DNA of 64,000 nucleotides from Paraburkholderia largidicola (lineage in GTDB: Bacteria > Pseudomonadota > Gammaproteobacteria > Burkholderiales > Burkholderiaceae): assembly GCF_013426895.1 (NCBI RefSeq), contig NZ_AP023176.1, positions 992,001 to 1,056,000 of the forward strand, written 5' to 3'. Of this stretch, positions 8,862 through 16,838 are shown piece after piece. How positions within the stretch are numbered: the first letter of the stretch is position 1; each line of letters starts with the position of its first letter. The notes under the pieces are model-generated. The model worked only from the letters and a program-made list of their open reading frames with translations. It was not told the origin of the DNA and did no database searches. A program made the position numbers and the translations under genes.

Positions 8862-10190
8862 TTATGCTTTTTCGATATCGGTGGTCTGCGTTGGAGTGGG
8901 TGTCTCGAAGTGTGGGGCCGGGAAATCGTTTGCGCGGCGCCCTAGCGCAACGGCGAGCGCATCGCGATCCAGCCCGCCTTCCCACGCCGACACGACGATC
9001 GACGCGACGCCGTTCCCAACGATATTCGTCAGCGCGCGGCACTCGGACATGAAGCGGTCGATGCCGAGGATCAACACCATCGCCGCGACGGGCACGGTCG
9101 GCACCACGGAAAGGCTCGCGGCCAGCGTGATGAAGCCCGCGCCCGTCACGCCTGTCGATCCTTTCGATGTCAGCATCGTGACCAGCAGCAGCGTGATTTC
9201 CTGCGTGACGGTCAGATGCGTGTTGGTCGCCTGCGCGAGAAACAGCACGGCGAGCGTCATATAGATGTTGGTGCCGTCGAGATTGAACGAGTAACCCGTC
9301 GGCACGACGAGGCCGACCACGCCGCGCGGGCAGCCGAGCCGTTCGAGCTTTTCCATCAGCTGCGGCAACGCCGCCTCGGATGTCGACGTGCCGAGCACGA
9401 TCAGCAGTTCGTCGCGGATATACACGAGGAAGCGCCACAGGCTGAAGCCGCACATCCGGGCGATCAGGCCCAGCACGATCGCGACGAACAGCGCTGCCGT
9501 CAGATAGAACGAGCCGATCAGCTTGAGCATCGGCAGCAGGGAGACGATGCCGTAACGGCCGATCGTGAACGCCATCGCGCCGAACGCGCCGATGGGCGCG
9601 AGGCTGGTGATCATATGCACGATGCGGAAGAACGCTTTCGACAGCGTTTCGACGAGGTTCGTCACGGGCGCGGCCTTGTCGCCCAGCACGGCCAGCGCCG
9701 AGCCGAACAGCATGGCAATGACGAGCACGGGCAGGATATCGCCTTGCGTCATCGCGCCGGCGAAGGTGTCGGGGATCGCGTGCATGATGAACGCGACGAT
9801 GCCGTCGCCATGCGCGGCCTGCGCTGCGTAGCCCGATACGGCGCTCGCATTGAGGGTCGCGGGATCCACGTTGAAGCCGCTGCCCGGCTTGAGCACGTGC
9901 GCGGCGACGAGACCGATCGCGAGCGCGAGCGTCGACGCGACCTCGAAATACAGCAGCGCCTTGCCGCCGACGCGTCCGACCTTCTTCATGTCCTGCATGC
10001 CGGCGATACCCGTCACGACCGTGCAGAAGATCACCGGCCCGATGATCATCCGCACCAGTTTGATGAACATGTCGCCGAGCGGTTTCAACGCGACGGCTTC
10101 ATGCGGCGCGAAGTGTCCGAGCAGCACGCCCGCCGCGATGGCGAACAGCACTTGTACATAGAGAACCTTGTAGAACGGTTTGCGCTTCAT
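8862..10190 (-). CDS. dctA: C4-dicarboxylate/proton symporter, DctA type (DAACS family)
   Basis: A 442-residue carrier with about eight membrane helices and two re-entrant loops. Family signatures are present: '[17 protein letters not shown]', '[14 protein letters not shown]', '[14 protein letters not shown]' and '[13 protein letters not shown]'. These fit DctA, which imports succinate, fumarate, malate and sometimes orotate. Length matches the family (about 430-445). GGAGGAGACATG places the start at 10190. It lies downstream of the LeuD/LeuC/hydrolase operon on the same strand with a 112-bp gap containing an inverted repeat, so co-regulation is possible. The product could feed on, or import, an acid handled by that operon. 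Confidence 0.88.
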   Translation of the reverse strand: MKRKPFYKVLYVQVLFAIAAGVLLGHFAPHEAVALKPLGDMFIKLVRMIIGPVIFCTVVTGIAGMQDMKKVGRVGGKALLYFEVASTLALAIGLVAAHVLKPGSGFNVDPATLNASAVSGYAAQAAHGDGIVAFIMHAIPDTFAGAMTQGDILPVLVIAMLFGSALAVLGDKAAPVTNLVETLSKAFFRIVHMITSLAPIGAFGAMAFTIGRYGIVSLLPMLKLIGSFYLTAALFVAIVLGLIARMCGFSLWRFLVYIRDELLIVLGTSTSEAALPQLMEKLERLGCPRGVVGLVVPTGYSFNLDGTNIYMTLAVLFLAQATNTHLTVTQEITLLLVTMLTSKGSTGVTGAGFITLAASLSVVPTVPVAAMVLILGIDRFMSECRALTNIVGNGVASIVVSAWEGGLDRDALAVALGRRANDFPAPHFETPTPTQTTDIEKA

Positions 10191-10223
10191 GTCTCCTCCG
10201 TTTTTCGGGGCAAAGCGGGGCCG

Positions 10224-10247
10224 TTCCCTTCTGCAGTCGGAAGGGAA
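10224..10247. promoter_or_regulatory. Inverted repeat TTCCCTTC...GAAGGGAA upstream of the dctA-type gene
   Basis: TTCCCTTC (10224-10231) and GAAGGGAA (10240-10247) form a perfect 8-bp inverted repeat with an 8-base gap, 34 bp before the dctA start. There is no T-run, so it fits an operator better than a terminator. A related TTCCCTG/CAGGGAA pair lies upstream of the dehalogenase-like gene (13292-13326). Confidence 0.45.
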
Positions 10248-10302
10248 TCGGCGGGTCTGAACGTGAAAGGGTGAAGCCGCTACGGCGATTGCGGCGTGGC
10301 TG

Positions 10303-10917
10303 TCATAGCACCTGGGCCCATGGGCGGCGTGCGAAATGCTCGCGCTCGAACGCTTCGATATCGCCCAGCGACGCGAGCGTGAGGTCGATCGTGTCCATGC
10401 CTTCGATCACCATGCGCTTGTGGCGCGCGCCGAGCGGGTACGTGTAGGTCTGTCCTTGCGCTGCGGTGACGGTCTGCCGTTCGAGATCGATGCGCAGCGT
10501 CGATGCAGGCGTCTGGGTCGAAGCCTGCACGAGCGCATCGATTGCGTCGCGTTCGAGTTGCACGAGCAGCAGCCGGTTGTTCATCGCGTTGGAATAGAAA
10601 ATCTCCGCGAAGCTCGGCGCGATTACGGCCTGAAAGCCGTATTGCTGCAAGCCCCACACGGCGTGCTCGCGGCTCGATCCGCAGCCGAAGTTGGCTCCGC
10701 CGATCAGAATGCGCGCGCCGTCATAGGCGGGCTGGTTGAGCACGCAGCCGGCGCGCGGCGTGCCTTGCGCGTCGAAGCGCAGGTCGTACAGCAAGCCATC
10801 GGCGAGACCGGCCTTGTCGACGATGCGCAGAAACTGCTTCGGCATGATCTGGTCGGTGTCGAGGTTGTCGATGGGTAACGGCGCCGCCGTGCCTTCGATG
10901 ATCGTCAAGCGGTTCAT
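10303..10917 (-). CDS. 3-isopropylmalate dehydratase small subunit-like (LeuD family)
   Basis: A 204-residue swivel-domain subunit of the aconitase/LeuCD hydro-lyase family. It has '[14 protein letters not shown]' and '[19 protein letters not shown]', the conserved small-subunit motifs that position the substrate over the iron-sulphur cluster of the large subunit. Length is normal. Its ATG shares one base with the TAA of the LeuC-like gene (TAATG), so the two subunits are translationally coupled. No leuB or leuA lies nearby, and the partner has unusual substitutions. A second, catabolic isomerase acting on another hydroxy diacid is therefore as likely as leucine synthesis. Confidence 0.85.
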   Translation of the reverse strand: MNRLTIIEGTAAPLPIDNLDTDQIMPKQFLRIVDKAGLADGLLYDLRFDAQGTPRAGCVLNQPAYDGARILIGGANFGCGSSREHAVWGLQQYGFQAVIAPSFAEIFYSNAMNNRLLLVQLERDAIDALVQASTQTPASTLRIDLERQTVTAAQGQTYTYPLGARHKRMVIEGMDTIDLTLASLGDIEAFEREHFARRPWAQVL

Positions 10918-12332
10918 TACGCGTGTGCCTCCAGGGTGCGGACATCGGTGATGCAGCCGGTCAATGCGGCTGCGGCTGCCATCGCGGGACTCATCAGATG
11001 CGTGCGGCCGCCGCGTCCCTGGCGTCCTTCGAAATTGCGGTTGGTGGTCGAGGCGCAGCGCTCGCCTTCGTCGAGCATGTCGTCGTTCATCGCCAGGCAC
11101 ATCGAGCAGCCCGGCTCGCGCCATTCGAAGCCGGCGTCGATCAGCGTCTGCGCAATGCCTTCCTGTTCCGCCGCGCGGCGCACGCTGCCCGAGCCGGGCA
11201 CGATCATCGCGCGCACGCCTTGCGCGACGTGCTTGCCGCGCACGATCTGCGCGACGCTGCGCAGATCTTCGATACGCCCATTCGTGCACGAACCGATAAA
11301 GACGCGATCGATCCGCGTGCCGGCCAGCGGCTGTTGCGCTTCGAGTCCCATGTAATCGAGCGCGCGGCGCAGCGATGCGGCGGCTTCCCGCGAAGGCTGT
11401 TCGGCTTCACCGGGGATGCGCGCATCGATTGCGATGGCCTGGTCCGGGCTCGTGCCCCACGTGACGAAGGGTGCGATGTCGCGCGCGTCGAAACGATGTT
11501 CGGCGTCGAAGCGCGCGTCGTCGTCGGAGCGAAGGGTGCGCCAGTCGTCGAGGGCGGCTTGCCATGCGGCTTCGTCGAGCGTTTTGACGTGCGCGCGCAC
11601 GTAGTCGAAGGTGGTCGCGTCGGGCGCGATCAGCGCGGCGCGCGCGCCTGCTTCGACGGTCATGTTGCACAAGGTCATGCGCGCTTCCGCCGACAGCGAC
11701 GCGATGGTCGATCCCGCGAACTCGACGGCGTAGCCCCGCGCGCCTTGTGCGCCGATCCGGCTGAGCAGCCAGATCACGACGTCTTTCGATGACGTGCCGT
11801 AAGGCAGCGCGCCGTCGATCACGATGCGCATCGTCTGCGCGAGCCGATAAACGAGGGTTTGCGTCGCGAGCACATGCTCGACCTCGGACGTGCCGATACC
11901 GAAGCCGAGCGCGCCCAGGGCGCCGTATGTGGTCGTGTGACTGTCGCCGCACAGCACGACCATGCCGGGCCGCACGAGTCCCATTTCAGGCGCGACGATG
12001 TGCTCGATGCCTTGCATCGGATCATTCGCGGCGAGCAGGCGGATGCCGGCGCGCTCGCAGTTGCGGCCGAGATTCTGCGCCAGCATGAGCGAGGCGGCGT
12101 CGCGGATCACGCGCGGCGTTTCAGCGTGAGTGGGAATGATGTGACTGACGACGGCGAGTTGCTGCCGTGGCCTGCGCACGGCGCGGCCACGCGCTTCGAG
12201 GGCGCTGAAGGCCTGCGGGCTGGTGTACTCGTTCATCAGATGCAGATCGACGTACAGCAGCACGTTCTGTTCGTCGATGCGCGACACGAGATGCGACTCG
12301 ACGAGCTTCTGGTAGAGGGTTCGTTTCGACAT
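10917..12332 (-). CDS. 3-isopropylmalate dehydratase large subunit-like (LeuC family), divergent
   Basis: A 471-residue 4Fe-4S hydro-lyase subunit. Cluster ligands are Cys349 ('FIGSCTNG'), Cys409 and Cys412 ('GCSMC'). 'VVLCGDSHTTTYGALGALGF' and 'TSPQAF' are family motifs. Two conserved regions differ from what I recall of biosynthetic LeuC: the usual 'RHLxHEVTSPQAF' reads 'LHLMNEYTSPQAF', and the 'DHNVPT' segment reads 'SHIIPTHAETP'. These changes near the active site suggest another substrate. It lies 28 bp from the dehalogenase-like gene and is coupled to the LeuD-like gene, so the three form one operon divergent from a LysR gene. Isomerisation of a hydroxy-dicarboxylate is inferred. Confidence 0.85.
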   Translation of the reverse strand: MSKRTLYQKLVESHLVSRIDEQNVLLYVDLHLMNEYTSPQAFSALEARGRAVRRPRQQLAVVSHIIPTHAETPRVIRDAASLMLAQNLGRNCERAGIRLLAANDPMQGIEHIVAPEMGLVRPGMVVLCGDSHTTTYGALGALGFGIGTSEVEHVLATQTLVYRLAQTMRIVIDGALPYGTSSKDVVIWLLSRIGAQGARGYAVEFAGSTIASLSAEARMTLCNMTVEAGARAALIAPDATTFDYVRAHVKTLDEAAWQAALDDWRTLRSDDDARFDAEHRFDARDIAPFVTWGTSPDQAIAIDARIPGEAEQPSREAAASLRRALDYMGLEAQQPLAGTRIDRVFIGSCTNGRIEDLRSVAQIVRGKHVAQGVRAMIVPGSGSVRRAAEQEGIAQTLIDAGFEWREPGCSMCLAMNDDMLDEGERCASTTNRNFEGRQGRGGRTHLMSPAMAAAAALTGCITDVRTLEAHA

Positions 12333-12360
12333 GGCGATGTGAGGTTTCTTTGTTTGGGCG

Positions 12361-13239
12361 TCACGCGCCGAGAAAGGGCAGCACGCGGTCGAGCAAAAGC
12401 TGCGGCGCTTCTTCGGGGATGTAGTGGCCGCAGGGCAGGGCTTCGCCTTGCACGTTCGGCGCGTATGGCCGCCACTCTTCGAGCGGTTCGAAGCATTGCT
12501 CGATCACGCCGTGCGCACCCCATAACGCGAGGAAATCGCAGGTGATCTGCTCGCGGGCGGCGAGCGTCGCGCGATCGTGTTCGAGATCGATCGTGACGCT
12601 TGCGCGGTAGTCCTCGCAGATGCCATGCGCGGTGGCGGGATCGGACAGACAGCGCAGATATTCGGCGTAGGCTTCGGCGGTGAACGGCGCGAGGCCCGCG
12701 CTGCGCGCACCGATGGTCTGCTTCAGATAGAGGTCGGGGTCCGCGCGGATCAACGTCTCCGGAAATGGCGCGGGCCGTACCAGCATGAACCAGTGCCAGT
12801 AAGCGCGGGCGAAATCGAATGAGGTTTGCTCGTACATGGCGAGCGTCGGCGCGACGTCGAGCGTGACGAGGCGTTCGATGGCATCGGGGTGATCGAGCGC
12901 CATGCGCGCGGCCACGCGCCCGCCGCGGTCATGGCCGATCACGGCAAACGACGCGAAGCCGTGCGCGCGCATCAGTTCGACCTGATCGAGCGCCATGCGG
13001 CGCTTCGCGTAGTTCGCGTGATCCGTCGTGCCTTGCGGCTTGCCGCTGTCGCCGTAGCCGCGCAGGTCGGCGGCGATCACGGTGAAGTGCCTGGCCAGCG
13101 CGGGCGCGACCTTGTGCCAGATCGCATGTGTCTGCGGATGGCCGTGCAACAGCAGCAGCGCGGGACCGTGTCCGCCCTTGATTGCATGAATCGTGATGCC
13201 GTCGATGTGGGCCGACGCATCGGTGAATCCTTCGAACAT
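12361..13239 (-). CDS. Alpha/beta hydrolase, haloacetate (fluoroacetate) dehalogenase-like
   Basis: A 292-residue alpha/beta hydrolase with 'LLHGHPQTHAIWH' (oxyanion region) and the nucleophile elbow 'IGHDRGGR', where Asp104 replaces the usual Ser. Arg105, Arg108, Asp128, His149 and Trp150 coincide in number with the residues I recall for fluoroacetate dehalogenase of Burkholderia sp. FA1. Tyr211 and His272 are each one position from its Tyr212 and His271. In that enzyme Asp104 attacks the halogenated carbon, the arginines bind carboxylate and His149/Trp150 bind halide. The start follows GGGAGACAACG. It leads an operon with the LeuC/LeuD-like pair. Epoxide-hydrolase activity is the main alternative. 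Confidence 0.85.
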   Translation of the reverse strand: MFEGFTDASAHIDGITIHAIKGGHGPALLLLHGHPQTHAIWHKVAPALARHFTVIAADLRGYGDSGKPQGTTDHANYAKRRMALDQVELMRAHGFASFAVIGHDRGGRVAARMALDHPDAIERLVTLDVAPTLAMYEQTSFDFARAYWHWFMLVRPAPFPETLIRADPDLYLKQTIGARSAGLAPFTAEAYAEYLRCLSDPATAHGICEDYRASVTIDLEHDRATLAAREQITCDFLALWGAHGVIEQCFEPLEEWRPYAPNVQGEALPCGHYIPEEAPQLLLDRVLPFLGA

Positions 13240-13291
13240 CGTTGTCTCCCAAGGTTGAATCGAGTCTAATTGATGCCTTGGGCGATTGGGT

Positions 13292-13326
13292 TTCCCTGAA
13301 TGCATTCCGGTCGTAACTACAGGGAA
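13292..13326. promoter_or_regulatory. Candidate LysR operator between divergent genes
   Basis: The 119-bp gap between the dehalogenase-like gene and the LysR gene holds TTCCCTG (13292-13298) paired with CAGGGAA (13320-13326). Overlapping the left arm is a 10-bp perfect palindrome, GAATGCATTC (13298-13307). Divergent layout and dyad symmetry fit autoregulation plus activation by the adjacent LysR protein. The site is predicted from symmetry only. Confidence 0.5.
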
Positions 13327-13358
13327 CGAATCGCGGCGAGCGTTGGGAGACATTGAAC

Positions 13359-14243
13359 ATGGACGGCTTCTCGGATCTGAATCTGTTCGCGCTGGTTGCG
13401 CGGCATCGCAATCTTGCGGCGGCGGCGCGCGAGCTTGGCGTGACGCCGCCTGCCGTCAGCAAGCGTCTGGCGCAACTCGAAAAGCGGCTCGGCGTGCGGC
13501 TGATGAACCGCACGACGCGGCGTTTGAGCCTGACGCCGGAAGGCGAGCTATATCTTGCGAATGGCTCGCGGATACTCGATGAGTTGCAGGAGCTTGAACA
13601 GCTGGTGACGCGCAGCCGGGCTGAGCCGGCGGGATTGCTGCGTGTGAATGCTTCGTTTGGCTTTGGCCGTGCGCGGATTGCGCCTGCGATTTCCGATTTC
13701 GTCGCGCGGTTTCCGATGATGAAGATTCAGCTTCATCTGACCGACAGGCCGATGAGTTTGCAGGAAGAGGGTTTCGATCTTGGCATCCGGTTTGGCGAGG
13801 TGCCGGATGCGCGTGTCAATGCGCGTTTGCTGATGAAGAACCGGCGGATTGTGTGTGCGTCGCCCGAATATGTGAAGCGTCACGGGACGCCTTTGTTGCC
13901 GCATGATTTGACGCGGCATGCGTGTATCGTGCTGCGCGAGAATGAGTCGGCTTATGGGACGTGGCATTTTTCGCGCGGCAAGCGCGTGGAGACCGTGAAG
14001 GTCGACGGGCCGCTAGCGAGTAACGATGGCAGTGCAGTGCTGCACTGGGCGCTTGAAGGGCGTGGTGTGGTTGTGCGTTCTGAGTGGGAAATTGGGGAGT
14101 ATCTCGAGCGGGGCGCGCTCGTGCCGCTTTTGGTTGATTGGGCGTTGCCTGCGGCGGATATTCATGCGATTTATCTTGAGAGGAATCAGCTTTCCGTCAA
14201 GCTGCGGACGTTTGTTGATTTTTTGGGGGAGTATTTGCGGTGA
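13359..14243 (+). CDS. LysR family transcriptional regulator
   Basis: A 294-residue LysR regulator. The N-terminal winged helix-turn-helix spans about residues 3-60 ('NLAAAARELGVTPPAVSKRL', then 'LMNRTTRRLSLTPEG'). The effector domain follows, with 'GFDLGIRFGEVPD' typical of LysR lobe I. GGGAG at 13345-13349 is nine bases before the ATG; a TTG two codons earlier is less likely. It is divergent from the dehalogenase/LeuC/LeuD operon and probably regulates it in response to a pathway metabolite. The stop codon lies 11 bp before palindromic element A. Confidence 0.9.
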   Translation: MDGFSDLNLFALVARHRNLAAAARELGVTPPAVSKRLAQLEKRLGVRLMNRTTRRLSLTPEGELYLANGSRILDELQELEQLVTRSRAEPAGLLRVNASFGFGRARIAPAISDFVARFPMMKIQLHLTDRPMSLQEEGFDLGIRFGEVPDARVNARLLMKNRRIVCASPEYVKRHGTPLLPHDLTRHACIVLRENESAYGTWHFSRGKRVETVKVDGPLASNDGSAVLHWALEGRGVVVRSEWEIGEYLERGALVPLLVDWALPAADIHAIYLERNQLSVKLRTFVDFLGEYLR

Positions 14244-14254
14244 GGGTTTTTTGG

Positions 14255-15048
14255 GCCTGCGCGGCGCGGGCGGTTTGGTGTTTTGGGGCTTTGCGCTGGC
14301 ATCCGCGTGATGTTATTGGTTCGCAAGCGTTGCCCCTGTGCGGGGCGGCACCTACTTTTCTTTGCCGCCGCAAAGAAAAGTAGGCAAAAGAAAGCGGCTA
14401 ACACCGCCAGTTCTAGTATTTGCCTGAGGGCCCCCGAAGGGTCTTACACTTCACACGGCAACCTCGTGACCCACGATAGTTGCCAGCGCTCTAGCGGTGC
14501 GCCTCACCCGCTTCACGCGCCTGCGCTACAGCACGCCGTGCCAGACAGTCCACGGCCGCCCAGGTGGCAAACTGTGTGTAGGCCCAAGTGCTCCACACGC
14601 CTCACTTCGGACCGATAGCGCACGCGCCCCGAGCTGTAGGGGCGCCAGGCTATACGACGGGACAACCTGCACACAGTTTGCCACCTGGGCGGCGCATACC
14701 ATTCGCTGCCGCTGGGCAGTTATGCGGGCATTGGAAGCGGGTGAGGCATCTGTTCGAAGCGCTGGCAACTCACGCAAACAAGGACGTTGCTGGGTGAATA
14801 GTGGGGACGTTGAGGGCCCGTGGATAAGAATACGGGCTGGCGGTGTGAGCCGCTTTCTTTTGCCTACTTTTCTTTGCGGCGGCAAAGAAAAGTAGGTGCC
14901 GCCCCGCACAGGGGCGACGCTTGAAGCACGGAGGCATAACGCGGATGCCAGCGCCGACGCAAGAAAACCAAACCGGGTGCGTAGCAAACACCGTAACGCG
15001 GACGCCAGCGCAAAGCCCAAAACACCAAACCGCCCGCGCCGCACAGGC
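14255..15048. repeat. Palindromic dispersed element A (about 0.8 kb, nested inverted repeats, non-coding)
   Basis: Fills the gap between the convergent LysR (stop 14243) and IclR (stop 15053) genes. The outer arms (14255 to about 14308, and about 14997 to 15048) are near-perfect inverted copies. Inside are two copies of a hairpin, CTACTTTTCTTTGC/GCAAAGAAAAGTAG with 4-base loop, at 14352-14383 and 14864-14895, each next to a GCCCC-TGTGC-GGGGC type stem. At the centre is a 139-bp core bounded by 24-bp perfect inverted repeats. A second copy lies at 20471-21399. Short open frames here read through the hairpins in several frames and look spurious. There is no transposase and no target-site duplication that I could recognise. 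Confidence 0.9.
14555..14693. repeat. 139-bp core of element A, identical to the core of element B
   Basis: Base-for-base identical to 20756-20894 by eye. It is bounded by a 24-bp perfect inverted repeat (14555-14578 and 14670-14693, containing CCCAGGTGGCAAACTGTGTG). Inside is a second hairpin, GCGCCCC (14624-14630), loop GAGCTGTA, GGGGCGC (14639-14645). The nested stems suggest a structured RNA or a DNA cruciform. No convincing coding potential. Confidence 0.85.
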
Positions 15049-15052
15049 GCCC

Positions 15053-15937
15053 TCACTCCGGATGTGTGACCTCAGCCGCCACCTGCGCCACCTCCCGATA
15101 CCCAAGCCTCGCCGACACAGCAGCCCCCGCAGCCTTAAGCAAGGCCACGTAATGCAACTTGGTATCCGCCCCACACCGCATCGTCGGAAACGACACCGAC
15201 AAGCCTGCAATCACCCGCCCAAACCGGTCGAACACAGGCACCGCCAGGCACCGCAAACCCTCTTCCTGCTCCTCGATATCCTCGCCAAACCCCTGCGCCC
15301 GCACCTGCGGCAAAATACTCATCACAGCGTCAGCCGACGACAACGTCTTCGCCGTCGACTTGCGAAACTCGATATGCGACAACACCTCGCGCGCTTCAGC
15401 CGGTTCCATCCACGCAAGCAAAACCTTGCCGATCGCCGTGCTATGCAACGGATTGCGCCGCCCGATCCGTGACTGCATCCGCAGCCCATAATCGGCATCG
15501 ATCTTGTGAATGTAGATAATCGCGTCTTCGTCGAACGTGCCGAGGTGCACGGCCTCACGCGTCGCGCCCGCAATGCGGCGCATTTCGATGTCAGCCTCGC
15601 GCACGAGATCGACGCTCTCCAGCGCCTTCGCGCCGAGTTCGAACAGCCGGATGGTGAGGTGATAGCGCTCGGTCTCGACTTCCTGGGTCACATAGCCGAG
15701 CGCCTTCAGCGTTTGCAGCACGCGGTGCACGGTCGTCTTCGACAGCGAAAGCCGTTGCGATAGTTCGCTGATGCCAATCTGCCCGCTGTCTCCGATCGCG
15801 CCGAGGATCGCAAATACGCGCGCAATCGACGAGAGCGATTCGCCCTTGTCGGCGGTGTCCGCGTCGGGCACGAGCGGAGCGGCGGCGCGCTTGCGGGGCG
15901 CGGCGGCCGTGGTCTTGAGTTTGTCGGTGGCTGCCAT
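15053..15937 (-). CDS. IclR family transcriptional regulator (KdgR-like)
   Basis: A 294-residue IclR protein. A short basic Ala-rich leader precedes the winged helix-turn-helix ('ISELSQRLSLSKTTVHRVLQ', about residues 55-75). The effector domain contains 'AIGKVLLAWMEP' and the Cys segment 'GLRCLAVPVFD'. KdgR of enterobacteria belongs to this family and represses uronate genes, and here the gene adjoins kduD and kduI. A GTG 12 codons upstream (15973) is an alternative start; neither has a strong ribosome binding site. It probably acts on the palindromes in the kduI-kdgT gap. Its stop is 5 bp from element A. Confidence 0.88.
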   Translation of the reverse strand: MAATDKLKTTAAAPRKRAAAPLVPDADTADKGESLSSIARVFAILGAIGDSGQIGISELSQRLSLSKTTVHRVLQTLKALGYVTQEVETERYHLTIRLFELGAKALESVDLVREADIEMRRIAGATREAVHLGTFDEDAIIYIHKIDADYGLRMQSRIGRRNPLHSTAIGKVLLAWMEPAEAREVLSHIEFRKSTAKTLSSADAVMSILPQVRAQGFGEDIEEQEEGLRCLAVPVFDRFGRVIAGLSVSFPTMRCGADTKLHYVALLKAAGAAVSARLGYREVAQVAAEVTHPE

Positions 15938-16033
15938 AGTGTCTTTGCAGCGGTTGCCCGCAGCGTCTTCCACAACGATGTTGCTGATCGTCGAAATATA
16001 CCGCGTGCGCCGCGCAATTCACATCAAATCACA

Positions 16034-16804
16034 TCATCGCGCGAGCCAGCCGCCGTCGACCGCGAGCGTGTGGCCGTGCACGTAGTCCGAAGCGGACGAC
16101 GCCAGAAACACGACCGGCCCCGCGAGATCGTCGGGTGTGCCCCAGCGTCCCGCCGGAATGCGCGCAAGAATCTCGCTGTTGCGCTGCTCGTCGTCGCGCA
16201 GCGCCGCCGTGTTCGACGTCGCCATGTAACCCGGCGCGATCGCGTTCACGTTGATGCCGCGTGCGGCCCATTCGTTGGCGAGCAGCCGCGTCAGGCCCAG
16301 CATGCCGCTCTTCGACGATGTGTACGACGCGACGCGGATGCCGCCCTGGAACGACAGCATCGACGCAACGTTGATGATCTTGCCGCGCTTCTCCTGATCG
16401 ACGAAGTGACGTGCAACAGCCTGCGCGAGAAAGAACGCACTCTTCAGGTTCACGTTCATCACGGCGTCCCAGTCGTCCTCGCTGAACGTCAGCGCGTCCG
16501 CGCGGCGGATGATGCCCGCATTGTTCACCAGCACGTCGATGCGCCCGCAGGCTTCGAGCGCGGCGCCCACGATGTCGTCGATGGGCGCCGTGCTGGACAG
16601 GTCGGCGCTCACGCCGACATAGCGGCGGCCCAGCGCCTTCACCTGTTGCGCGGTGTCGCTGTCGTCCGAGCGGCTCACGCCGACGATGTCGCAGCCCGCG
16701 GCCGCGAGCGCGCGCGCCATGCCCGCGCCGAGTCCCGTGTTGCTGCCCGTCACGAGCGCGACCTTGCCGCCAAGATCAAATGGATGCGAAGGATGCGAAG
16801 TCAT
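16034..16804 (-). CDS. kduD: 2-dehydro-3-deoxy-D-gluconate 5-dehydrogenase
   Basis: A 256-residue short-chain dehydrogenase. The Rossmann motif TGSNTGLG spans residues 19-26, NNAG follows, and the catalytic residues are Ser148 ('NVASMLSFQGG'), Tyr161 and Lys165 ('YTSSKSG'). 'RVASYTSSKSGMLGLTRLLA' and the C-terminal 'LAVDGGWLAR' match KduD. The enzyme interconverts 2,5-diketo-3-deoxygluconate and 2-keto-3-deoxygluconate, with NAD(H), in pectin/glucuronate degradation. The gene follows kduI by 34 bp on the same strand, so both are probably co-transcribed. Gluconate 5-dehydrogenase is a related alternative, but the kduI neighbour argues for KduD. Confidence 0.92.
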   Translation of the reverse strand: MTSHPSHPFDLGGKVALVTGSNTGLGAGMARALAAAGCDIVGVSRSDDSDTAQQVKALGRRYVGVSADLSSTAPIDDIVGAALEACGRIDVLVNNAGIIRRADALTFSEDDWDAVMNVNLKSAFFLAQAVARHFVDQEKRGKIINVASMLSFQGGIRVASYTSSKSGMLGLTRLLANEWAARGINVNAIAPGYMATSNTAALRDDEQRNSEILARIPAGRWGTPDDLAGPVVFLASSASDYVHGHTLAVDGGWLAR

Positions 16805-16838
16805 GCGCGATTCCTGTTCGATGAAAGGCTGCGTTGCA

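Noticed and set aside
9216..10274. A 352-residue plus-strand frame opposite the DctA gene
   Set aside because: Highly charged Arg/His/Asp/Glu composition typical of antisense reading of a membrane protein gene; no motif.
10303..12332. Housekeeping leuCD operon of leucine synthesis
   Set aside because: No leuA/leuB, an operon with a dehalogenase-like enzyme, and changed conserved residues make this uncertain, so the biosynthetic names were not assigned.
14283..14618. Short frames inside elements A and B reading 'LLFFAAAKKSRQKKAA'
   Set aside because: The same peptide arises from the hairpin in either arm and in either direction; frames end irregularly in each copy, so it is repeat sequence, not protein.
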